A program made the position numbers and the translations under genes. Source: Aulosira sp. FACHB-615 (lineage in GTDB: Bacteria > Cyanobacteriota > Cyanobacteriia > Cyanobacteriales > Nostocaceae). From it: a DNA stretch of 44,917 nucleotides. The stretch is from contig NZ_JACJSE010000041.1 in the NCBI RefSeq assembly GCF_014698045.1, positions 1-44,917 of the forward strand, given 5' to 3'. The notes beneath the pieces were generated by a model. It had not been told where the DNA came from, did no database searches, and saw only the letters and a program-made list of their open reading frames with translations. Below, piece by piece: positions 7,485 to 15,872 of this stretch. Within the stretch, counting starts at the first letter, position 1, and every line of letters starts with the position of its first letter.

Positions 7485-10400
7485 ATGCAATTCCCCGCAT
7501 TGAGAATGCCTACACTGGCTGTTTTATTGGTTATCTTTTCCATTGATAGTGGGTTGATGAATGATCATCCCAGACAAGGGCGAGTGTTGGCAGCAGAATT
7601 AATTGCTAATCACCAAGTTGTGGCTCAAATCCCAGAGGCGCAACAACTGTTTGAGCAAGGTAATCAACAACTGGCGCAAAGTCAATTTACTTCGGCGTTA
7701 CAATCTTTTCAACAAGCATTAAATATTTATCAAGCAATTGGCGATCGCACTTACACCGCCGCAGTCCTCAATAAACTCGGAGAAGTTTATCGCCATCAAG
7801 GACAAATTCAAACCGCCCTTCAACATCATCAACAAGCCTGGGAAATTACACGGGAATTGAATAACCGTGCAGAGGAAGCCGCATCACTGCATCAAATCGC
7901 CGCCGTTTACGCAACCCAAGGACAGTACAAAAATGCTGTGCAATTCTACCAGCAAGCTTTATCTATATGGCGTGAGGTAAAAGATAAATCTGGGGAAGCG
8001 ATGACTTTGATTGGCTTGGGAAATACTTACGTCAGCTATATTAAATTGCAACTTTACTACCAGCAAATCAAAAAGCCGGAGGAAATTAAGTCTTACCTGG
8101 AGGTAAGAAAATATTACCAGCAAGCCTTAATGATTATGGGGGCTTTGGGCGATCGCGCGGGTGTTGGTTGGAGTCTCAACGGAATTGGGATGACTTACGC
8201 GGCGTTAAATCAAAAAGAACAAGCTGTGAAATATTACGAACAAGCCTTAGCCCAGATGCGCCAAGCAGGTGATCGCATCGGCGAAGCTACAGTAATGTTG
8301 AATTTGAGCCAAGATTACAACTGGGGAATCGACAATCAACGGGAATCGCGCCCGATTTCCCTGGATTTCTCCGAACCAGCTTTAGCTATTGTCCGCGAAA
8401 TTGGAGATCGCCCCTTAACAGCAAAAATCCTGAATGCGATCGCCTCTACCTACAAAAATCAAGGACAACAGCCGCAAATAGCCCTGGAGTATTATCAACA
8501 GGCTTTACCAATAGCGCGAGAAATTGGCGATCGTTCCCTGGAAGAGAAAATCCTGAATAATCTGGGCTATATTTACCATAGCCAGGGCTACCCACAAACG
8601 GCGCAGGAATATCAAGAACAAGCTTTAGCCATCAGACAGGAAATGGGTGTTCATGTGGGGTGGGCGACAAATATTGTCAAACAGGCAATTTTGGTGACTT
8701 ACAACATACCCCAAAAAAGACCAACTTTAATTACACTCCTGACAGGGGAAGCACTCATCCATTACCGTAACGGTGCAGAACACGCCAAGTTTGCTAGATA
8801 CCCAGCCGCTTTAGCATCCTATCAGCAAGCTTTAGCGATCGTCCGTCAGCAAAAAAATCGTCCTTGGGAATGGGTAATTCTCAATCAAATGGGAACAATT
8901 TACGAAACTCTCGGACAGTTACAAGTAGCCTTAGATACCTATCAGCAAAGCTTGGCAATTCGTCGGGAAGTTGCTGAACAGTCAACAAAAACACCAATCC
9001 CCCAGACAATTCGGGTAGCCTTTGGTACTGATGTCAACATTCATCGCCCAGAGGGAATCAAACTAGAAGATGGACTCAGCAACGGTTTGATTCAGGTAGG
9101 GAAAGGAAAACCAATCAAAACTGCCATCACGACTGTTGAATCCTCAGAAATAGCCGAAATAGAGAAACGCGGACAACGGCTAGAAGTAATCGCTGGGGTA
9201 GCTGGATGGCATAACTTTGCTGAAAATGAGGAAGAAAATACCTTAGCGAATATTGCAGATATCCACAAAACTCTAGGACAGTACCAAACTGCCTTGCAAT
9301 TCTACAAAGAAGCCTTGGCAATCATCAATGCAGAAATGTCCAGCCCAGAAAATATCGAAGTTCGTCGGCGCAGAGAGGAATTGTCACCAGGAGATTATCG
9401 CCAGCAGGAACAGCGAATTAAAAGAAGTATGGGTGAAGTTTACGCCGCATTAGGACAGTATCAAACTGCCTTGGATGATTATCAGCAATCTCTGGCAATT
9501 GTGAACATGGAGAACAGCAGCCACAGGTTGGTTAATCAAAAACCGATATTGTTAACCCAAATTGGGGAAATTTACACCAATTTAGGCCAGTATGAAGCAG
9601 CGTTGACAGCTTACCAGCAAGCATTAGCGATCGCCCGTGATCCTCAAACTCAAGATAACTATTTTGTACCAGAACAACAAATCCTCCAATTTGGACAACA
9701 GGAATTATTTCGCTGGACAAGAATACCCTTTGAAAAGCCAGATCAAGCCGCAATTCTCAACAGTATCGCCGCAATTTACGCCAAATTACGGCAGAAGCAA
9801 ACAGCGCAGGAGTATCGTGAGCAAGCAAGTACATTACAGCGCGAAATTAGCAACCGTAATCTAGAAAATATTACAGGTCAAAAAGCAGTTTTAATTACGG
9901 AAGTTGGTAGAGATGCAGCGAAAAAAACCCTTGTGCAAGTACACCCACTGGAAGGAGAAGCAGTAGTTTTGTTTGCCAAGGGAAACAGTTACGCCACCCA
10001 AGGACAATACCTCAAAACTCAGTTGCAAGCTGCATTACAAGCTTACCAGCAAGCCTTAACAATTGTTCGCCAGCAAAAAAATCGCCCTTGGGAGGGGATA
10101 ATTCTCACCCAGATGAGTGCAGTTTACAAACAATTAGGAGAAAATAAAGCCGCGACTCAAGTTGATCAACAAGCCTTGGCAATTAGACAGGAAATCGCAA
10201 AACAAAGTGAGAAAACAGCAATTATTCTGGGTAAAACGCCGTTGAGTGGGGCTTTTGAGGGCGAACAGCTCGAAATTCGCTTTTCATCTGGCAAAATTAC
10301 AACTTTTAAACCCACAGGTGGCGTGATTTTCTTTGCTCAAACACCAGAAAAATTGAAAGCTGATCAACTGTATGAAGCAGCTTGGCGGCAGTATATATAC

Positions 10401-13025
10401 AGGGAATATGCCAGAGCCATCAAAACCTTTGAGGCAGCTTTATTAATTTATCAACAAATAGAAGATAAAACAGGTACGGGCAGAACTTTGTTCCACCTGG
10501 GAGACGTTTACCATCGCCAAAGAAATTATCAGCAGGCGTTGAAATATTATCAGCAAGCTTTGGCAATTCAACAAGAAATCGGCGATCGCGGTTGGGAAAA
10601 ATCCAGCCTCAACTCCATAGCAGACATTTACACCATCCAAGGTAATGAATTTTCGAGAGCAGGTAAATATCGAGAAGCTTTAGAAAAATACCAGCAAGTT
10701 TTGGAGATTGCGAAAAAATTAGGCAGCGAGCCAAGACAATGGCCGACTTTCCATCGCATAGCGAGAGTTTACAGCAGCTTGGGAGAGTATAAATTAGCTC
10801 TCGATTACTATCAAAAAGCCTTACCCATCCGGCAAGAAATTTTAGGCGACTGGGTACGAATTGAACTTGATATGGGACAGATTTATAAAGTGTTAGGACA
10901 ATACGAACTCGCTTTGAAATCTTATCAGGAAGCCTTAAAAATCGCCAGAAAACCCGTACTGCTCGAATCAGACGGAAACAGAATAGGAGACATTGCAGGT
11001 GAAGTGAGGGCGCTGAATGCGATCGGCAATATTTACTACAGACAAGAAAAGTATGAATTAGCGTTAGATTTCCATCAGCAAGCCTTAACAGTGCTGCAAA
11101 AAATTCAGAACAAAGAACAACAAGAATTTCTCAAAGCAACAACATATTACAATATTGGGATTGTTTACTTCAAGCAAGAAAAATATCAATTAGCCTTGGC
11201 GTATTTGCAACCACCTTTAACTATTTATCAAAAATTCAAATCCAGAAATGCAGAAGGGATAAATCTCCACGCCATAGGAAACGTTTATTTAGAGCAAGGG
11301 CAATATGAATTAGCTGGAAAATTCTTACACCAAAGTTTAGTAATTGCTCAAGAAGTTGGCAACAAAGAAGGTGAAGGATACATCCTCAATACTATCGGGA
11401 AGTTACTCGAAAAACAGAACCAACCAGAATTAGCAATTATCTTCTTCAAACAATCAGTAAATGCTAGAGAAACAATTCGCAATAATATTAGGGAATTAAG
11501 CAAAGAACAACAGCAATCTTATACCGAAATCATTGCCAAAGATTATCGCCATTTAGCCGATCTTCTCCTGCAACGCAACCGAATTTTAGAAGCGCAACAA
11601 GTACTAGACTTACTCAAAATCCAAGAAATTGAAGACTATCTCCGCGACGTGCGAAGAAGTGAAAAAACCGCGACTGGTGTTGTGGAACGTTCCCAAGAAC
11701 GGCAAATTCGAGAGGTGATGCAAGCAGAATTTGAGCAAGCGATCGCCCTTGGTCGAGAACTCGCCCAACTGGAAAACATTAGTGTGAGCAGCCGCACCCC
11801 GTCCCAGAAACAGCGTATTTTAGAATTACGTAAAATTCAGCAGACACTAGCCAAAGACTTTAACACCTTCCTCGATAGCCCGAAAGTGCGCGAATGGGTC
11901 GCCCAACTCCAGCAAACCACCCAAGGGCAGAGTTTTAACCTGGAATCCTCCGCTAGTGCCTTACAAGATAACTTAAAAAAACTCCAGCAAGGCGCAGTCA
12001 TACTTTATCCCCTAGTATTGAGCGATCGCTTAGAACTCGTTTTAGTCACTCCCTACGCACCACCAATCCGCCGCACCGTAGCTGTTACCCAAGAAGAACT
12101 CAACCGAGCAATTTTGGAATTTCGCACCACCTTACCAAAACGTACCCCAAAAATCACAGTTCCCGCCCAAAAACTCTACGATTTGCTGATTAAACCCCTA
12201 GAAAATGACTTAGCACAAGCACAAGCCCAAACCATCATCTACGCTCCCGACGGACAACTGCGTTATGTTCCCCTAGCCGCCCTTTATGACGGTCAAAAAT
12301 GGTTAATCGAACGCTTCCAAATCAATAATATTACTGCCGTCAGCTTAACCGACCTCAACACCAAACCCCAAAATCGATTAAATGTCTTAGCGGCAGCCTT
12401 TACCCAAGGCAACTATAGTTTTCAGGTAGGATCTCAGCAGTTTGACTTTTCCGGTTTACCTTTTGCTGGTTTAGAAGTAGAAACACTCGCTCAAACCATT
12501 CCCAGCACCAAAAAATTATTAGACAAGCAATTCAATTCAGATATTGTGTTGGAAATGAATGATTACGCCGTCATCCATTTAGCAACTCACGCCGCATTTA
12601 CCACCGGACAGCCGGAAGAATCATTTATTTTGTTAGGAAATGGCGATCGCGTCACCCTCCGAGATATCAAAAACTGGCGATTGCCCAATGTTGATTTAAT
12701 CGTACTTTCAGCCTGCCAAACCGGATTAGGCGATCAATTTGGCAATGGTAGAGAAATTCTGGGTTTTGGCTACCAGATACAACAAACAGGCGCACGAGCC
12801 GCGATCGCTTCTTTATGGTCGGTAGATGATGGCGGTACACAAGTATTAATGAATGCTTTTTACAACATCCTGTCCCAAGGAAAAACCACCAAAGCCCAAG
12901 CCCTACGTCAAGCACAAATCGCCCTAATTACTGGCAAATACGGTAACTTAACACCACAGTTAAGCGAGCATCTCAGTCATCCTTTTTACTGGTCAGCCTT
13001 TATTTTGATTGGTAATGGCTTGTAA
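7485..13025 (+). CDS. exported TPR-repeat CHAT-domain protein
   Basis: 1846 aa. The N-terminus has a hydrophobic export signal (residues about 8-25). Residues about 50-1390 are a very long array of tetratricopeptide repeats of the kinesin-light-chain/Tsc type, seen as repeated A-x-x-x-Y-Q-Q-A-L-x-I blocks. Some repeats are separated by longer inserts (about 500-570 and 890-960). The last third is a CHAT domain, a caspase-like peptidase fold: IIYAPDGQLRYVPLAAL, HLATHAAF with catalytic His1702, VLSACQTG with catalytic Cys1744, ARAAIASLWSVDD, and a terminal HPFYWSAFILIGNGL. Both catalytic residues are present, so activity is plausible. The ATG at 7485 is preferred to an in-frame TTG at 7482; ATG 7506 is possible. 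No strong ribosome-binding site is seen. Such proteins are frequent in filamentous cyanobacteria; partners and targets are mostly unknown. Confidence 0.93.
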   Translation: MQFPALRMPTLAVLLVIFSIDSGLMNDHPRQGRVLAAELIANHQVVAQIPEAQQLFEQGNQQLAQSQFTSALQSFQQALNIYQAIGDRTYTAAVLNKLGEVYRHQGQIQTALQHHQQAWEITRELNNRAEEAASLHQIAAVYATQGQYKNAVQFYQQALSIWREVKDKSGEAMTLIGLGNTYVSYIKLQLYYQQIKKPEEIKSYLEVRKYYQQALMIMGALGDRAGVGWSLNGIGMTYAALNQKEQAVKYYEQALAQMRQAGDRIGEATVMLNLSQDYNWGIDNQRESRPISLDFSEPALAIVREIGDRPLTAKILNAIASTYKNQGQQPQIALEYYQQALPIAREIGDRSLEEKILNNLGYIYHSQGYPQTAQEYQEQALAIRQEMGVHVGWATNIVKQAILVTYNIPQKRPTLITLLTGEALIHYRNGAEHAKFARYPAALASYQQALAIVRQQKNRPWEWVILNQMGTIYETLGQLQVALDTYQQSLAIRREVAEQSTKTPIPQTIRVAFGTDVNIHRPEGIKLEDGLSNGLIQVGKGKPIKTAITTVESSEIAEIEKRGQRLEVIAGVAGWHNFAENEEENTLANIADIHKTLGQYQTALQFYKEALAIINAEMSSPENIEVRRRREELSPGDYRQQEQRIKRSMGEVYAALGQYQTALDDYQQSLAIVNMENSSHRLVNQKPILLTQIGEIYTNLGQYEAALTAYQQALAIARDPQTQDNYFVPEQQILQFGQQELFRWTRIPFEKPDQAAILNSIAAIYAKLRQKQTAQEYREQASTLQREISNRNLENITGQKAVLITEVGRDAAKKTLVQVHPLEGEAVVLFAKGNSYATQGQYLKTQLQAALQAYQQALTIVRQQKNRPWEGIILTQMSAVYKQLGENKAATQVDQQALAIRQEIAKQSEKTAIILGKTPLSGAFEGEQLEIRFSSGKITTFKPTGGVIFFAQTPEKLKADQLYEAAWRQYIYREYARAIKTFEAALLIYQQIEDKTGTGRTLFHLGDVYHRQRNYQQALKYYQQALAIQQEIGDRGWEKSSLNSIADIYTIQGNEFSRAGKYREALEKYQQVLEIAKKLGSEPRQWPTFHRIARVYSSLGEYKLALDYYQKALPIRQEILGDWVRIELDMGQIYKVLGQYELALKSYQEALKIARKPVLLESDGNRIGDIAGEVRALNAIGNIYYRQEKYELALDFHQQALTVLQKIQNKEQQEFLKATTYYNIGIVYFKQEKYQLALAYLQPPLTIYQKFKSRNAEGINLHAIGNVYLEQGQYELAGKFLHQSLVIAQEVGNKEGEGYILNTIGKLLEKQNQPELAIIFFKQSVNARETIRNNIRELSKEQQQSYTEIIAKDYRHLADLLLQRNRILEAQQVLDLLKIQEIEDYLRDVRRSEKTATGVVERSQERQIREVMQAEFEQAIALGRELAQLENISVSSRTPSQKQRILELRKIQQTLAKDFNTFLDSPKVREWVAQLQQTTQGQSFNLESSASALQDNLKKLQQGAVILYPLVLSDRLELVLVTPYAPPIRRTVAVTQEELNRAILEFRTTLPKRTPKITVPAQKLYDLLIKPLENDLAQAQAQTIIYAPDGQLRYVPLAALYDGQKWLIERFQINNITAVSLTDLNTKPQNRLNVLAAAFTQGNYSFQVGSQQFDFSGLPFAGLEVETLAQTIPSTKKLLDKQFNSDIVLEMNDYAVIHLATHAAFTTGQPEESFILLGNGDRVTLRDIKNWRLPNVDLIVLSACQTGLGDQFGNGREILGFGYQIQQTGARAAIASLWSVDDGGTQVLMNAFYNILSQGKTTKAQALRQAQIALITGKYGNLTPQLSEHLSHPFYWSAFILIGNGL

Positions 13026-13450
13026 TCAAAGAGGTGATATCTTGTCCTGTAACAGAATTATCATCAAAGACCGCAGATAGCTAGGGAGCAGCTGACAGGT
13101 GTAGGTGACTCCTGAATGATATTGAGATAATTAACCGCAGATGGACGCGGATGTAGACGCGATAGCGGCTTCCCGCAGGGTACGCAGATGAATTTATATT
13201 CTACCCAAGTGAAAATAACTAGACTCAACAAAAGACCAAAGAATAATTTTGGAGGGGGTTTGGGGGACGCAACCGTCCCCCAATCGGGGGCGTGGGGGAG
13301 AATCCCCCAAATCTTAACTCATGGTCTGATAGTTAAGCAATTGAAGTAGTATGACAACTAGCTGGCGCGGTTTTTAGCTACCTTGTAGTGAGTGCGATCG
13401 CCTGATATATATGATGATTACTGATCACAGTTAAACTTAAAAATTATCCA
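13026..13450. other. intergenic region with dispersed repeats
   Basis: 425 bp without a credible gene. It contains a GC-rich fragment at 13133-13190 (CGCAGATGGACGCGGATG, then CGATAGCGGCTTCCCGCAGG), the kind of dispersed repeat found in many Nostoc-like genomes. It also holds the structured G-rich repeat described separately at 13246-13315. A possible promoter for the Rpn gene is not obvious. Confidence 0.6.
13246..13315. repeat. structured G-rich dispersed repeat, copy 1
   Basis: About 70 bp shared with 30086-30156. It contains two perfect hairpins: GGGGGACG/CGTCCCCC with a CAAC loop, and TGGGGGA/TCCCCCA with a GAA loop. In the second copy the first stem has one C-to-T change that turns a G-C into a G-U pair, so the plus-strand RNA fold is kept. 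Confidence 0.7.
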
Positions 13451-14311
13451 GTGGCAAAAGCAGCAGATATCGGCAGTAAAAGATTAATTAGCCTCGCGCC
13501 TAATGCTTGGGCGCAATGGGTAACACAACTTCCAGATGTCGTGGCTCAGGAAATTCTGAGTGCTGAATTTCAATGGATTAGTCGGGAAACAGATGTGCTA
13601 ATCAAAGCATACAGCGAATCCTGTGGAGATTTTTTAATTCTCAACGAGTTGCAGTTGCGTTACCCAAAAAATATGCCTCTCCGTATGAGGGCTTATACAG
13701 CCTTAGCAGAAGAAAAATATCAACTACCGATTTATCCAGTACTCATCAATATCTTGCCTCCTCCATCCACAATCACTGTTGTGAGTAGTTACCAATCCGA
13801 GTTTTTGGGACTAAGAGTAATTCAAGACTATCACGTGATTAACTTGTGGGAAGTAGACGCAGAGATTGTGTTTAGCCAACCATTACCCTCACTATTGCCA
13901 TTTGTGCCGATTTTACGAGGTGGTGCAGAAACATCAGTTGTACAACGTGCATTACAGCAACTCCGAACCTCAGAACAATTTAATCAGTTAGAACCATTGT
14001 TAGCATTTTTTGCTAGTTTTGTACTAGACATACCTTTAGTCCAACAAATTATGAGGTGGGATATGACAGTATTACGTGAATCACCTTGGTATCAAGAAAT
14101 TCTTACAGAAGGACTACAAAAAGGAATACAACAAGGTGTACAGCAAGGTGCGAGAAGACAGTTAATACAGGTATTGCAACTGCGTTTCGGTACAATTCCC
14201 CAAGAAGTGCAAGACCGGCTGGAAGATCAGAGCATTGAACAACTAGAAAATTTAATGGCTGCGGCGATCGCTGTCAACTCTGTAGATGAATTTCTTCAGA
14301 ACCTTCCTTAA
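13451..14311 (+). CDS. Rpn-family nuclease / PD-(D/E)XK transposase-like protein with DUF4351
   Basis: 286 aa. The N-terminal half has the layout of the Rpn (recombination-promoting nuclease) family widespread in cyanobacteria: an acidic residue in SRETDVLIKAY, then GDFLILNELQLRYPKNMPLRMRAYTA, where an E-x-Q core matches PD-(D/E)XK nucleases, then LPIYPVLINILP. The middle (about 150-215) is helical. The C-terminus about 240-286 (QLIQVLQLRFGTIPQEVQDR, LENLMAAAIAVNSVDEFLQN) is the DUF4351 domain often attached to these proteins, preceded by a GIQQGVQQG linker. The start is GTG at 13451, without a convincing ribosome-binding site. It ends 24 bp from the convergent HlyD gene. It may help DNA recombination or be a domesticated mobile nuclease. 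Confidence 0.8.
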   Translation: MAKAADIGSKRLISLAPNAWAQWVTQLPDVVAQEILSAEFQWISRETDVLIKAYSESCGDFLILNELQLRYPKNMPLRMRAYTALAEEKYQLPIYPVLINILPPPSTITVVSSYQSEFLGLRVIQDYHVINLWEVDAEIVFSQPLPSLLPFVPILRGGAETSVVQRALQQLRTSEQFNQLEPLLAFFASFVLDIPLVQQIMRWDMTVLRESPWYQEILTEGLQKGIQQGVQQGARRQLIQVLQLRFGTIPQEVQDRLEDQSIEQLENLMAAAIAVNSVDEFLQNLP

Positions 14312-14335
14312 CAAAAACTCTGCGGACTTCGGCGG

Positions 14336-15826
14336 TTAAACATCGGCAATTAACCGAGCTTTCCTGAGCAAAAACTTCAAAACTGTTTCTTTTTGGGAAA
14401 TAATATCGGCTCTACCTTGCATTCCCGCTTGAATATGACATAGGTGCTGGTTTCTACCAAAACTAAAACTGTTGGGGATGATTGTCACCTCGTAAACAGC
14501 AGAAACAGGATTATTGGCAACGGTGGACACAACTTGATTTCCTGAAGGTTTGATTGTATCTTCAGAAATTTGACTAACAACACCTTTAAGAGTACCGTAA
14601 TCGGGATAAGGACAGGCAGACACCCGCATCTGGACTTCTTGATTTTTGGCTAATTTACTGACATCATCAGGAGCGACGGCAGCTTTGATGACCAAAGGAG
14701 CATTGCTAGGGACAATTTGAGCAATTTCTTCACCCTGACGCACCGATTGACCAGGATTTCGCAGATTGAGTTGCGCGAGAATCCCGGTTTCGCTGGCGGT
14801 AATTTTAGTTTGGCTGAGATCCATAACCACTTGTTGTAGTTCCCTGGTGTCGCGCTGGATCTGATTTTTCATTTGTAGTTGCTGTTGTAACAAAGCTTGC
14901 AATTCACGGTTGAGAGTGGCGAGAGTAGCTTGTCCACCGGCAATTTCTTGAGCAATCGTCTCTTGTGCGATCGCTACTTCCGCATCAATCGGATTGAGTG
15001 CAGCTTGAGCGCGGCGCAGTTTGGCTTGTTCGGCGACTACAGTTTGTTGTTGTTGGGCAATAATTTGCTTTTGTGCTTCTACCGCCGCTTGTCGCATCTC
15101 AATCGCTTGTTTTTGTTGAGCCACATCTAACTGTACTTCCTCTAATTGATTCAAAGACAAAACACCCGCTTGAACTATCTTTTGATAGCGATCGCGTTTA
15201 GCTTCCGCCGCACTCATGGCTATCTTTGTTGACTTCAACTGAGCATCAGCCCCACGTAATTCTATCTGGGCTTTGTACCATTCATTTTGCGCTCTGTTTA
15301 AATTTGCCTGGGCTGCGGCTACTTCTGCTTGGACAGTAATTTGCTGTTCTCGATAGTTGCGTTGGGCGCGATTAAATCCAGCTTGCGCCGAACTCACTAA
15401 ACGATTTTTGCGGTCAGTTTCCGCTTGAATTTGGCGATGGAGAGCTTGAATTTGAGCATCAATTTGTTGTAATTGTAATTGCGCCTGTTGGATGTTGCCT
15501 TGCAGTTGGCTTTTTTGAGTTTGTAAGCGGGAATCATCTATTGTCGCCAGCACATCTCCTTGATTCACTGCCTGGTTTTCTTTAACCAAAACATTGGTTA
15601 TCTGCCCAGTCATCGCCGCTTGGACAAGCCGTAATTCTCCCGTAGGTCGGACGATCGCCTGTCCTAGTACAGTGACTCTGTATTCGATGATCGAAGATAA
15701 AGCGATCGCACCCCCCACAGCACCCACAAGTATCAAACTGCCAATTTTCACCCAATTACTCAACGGTGGCAGAAATTCATGGTCTTCCACTGGGGGCAAA
15801 GAGTCTGCATTAAACTGACTAAGCAT
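14336..15826 (-). CDS. HlyD family membrane-fusion protein of the lanthipeptide exporter
   Basis: 496 aa from ATG 15826, chosen because AGGA sits 9 bases upstream and a longer frame to 15952 would run into the transporter gene. The N-terminus is cytoplasmic (MLSQFNADSLPPVEDHEFLP), followed by one membrane segment at about 25-48 (NWVKIGSLILVGAVGGAIAL). Then come the lipoyl-like half (RLVQAAMTGQITNVLVKENQ, GDVLATID), a very long Gln/Ala-rich coiled coil (about 110-340), the second lipoyl half (ITASETGILAQLNLRNPGQS), and a beta-barrel end. Such adaptors bridge an inner-membrane ABC exporter to an outer-membrane channel such as TolC. It is the last gene of the minus-strand operon, 46 bp after the C39-ABC transporter, and so most likely serves export of the processed lanthipeptide. 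Confidence 0.92.
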   Translation of the reverse strand: MLSQFNADSLPPVEDHEFLPPLSNWVKIGSLILVGAVGGAIALSSIIEYRVTVLGQAIVRPTGELRLVQAAMTGQITNVLVKENQAVNQGDVLATIDDSRLQTQKSQLQGNIQQAQLQLQQIDAQIQALHRQIQAETDRKNRLVSSAQAGFNRAQRNYREQQITVQAEVAAAQANLNRAQNEWYKAQIELRGADAQLKSTKIAMSAAEAKRDRYQKIVQAGVLSLNQLEEVQLDVAQQKQAIEMRQAAVEAQKQIIAQQQQTVVAEQAKLRRAQAALNPIDAEVAIAQETIAQEIAGGQATLATLNRELQALLQQQLQMKNQIQRDTRELQQVVMDLSQTKITASETGILAQLNLRNPGQSVRQGEEIAQIVPSNAPLVIKAAVAPDDVSKLAKNQEVQMRVSACPYPDYGTLKGVVSQISEDTIKPSGNQVVSTVANNPVSAVYEVTIIPNSFSFGRNQHLCHIQAGMQGRADIISQKETVLKFLLRKARLIADV

Positions 15827-15872
15827 AACAGTATTCCTGATGAAGAGTGCTGAGTACTGAGTACGGTAGAAA

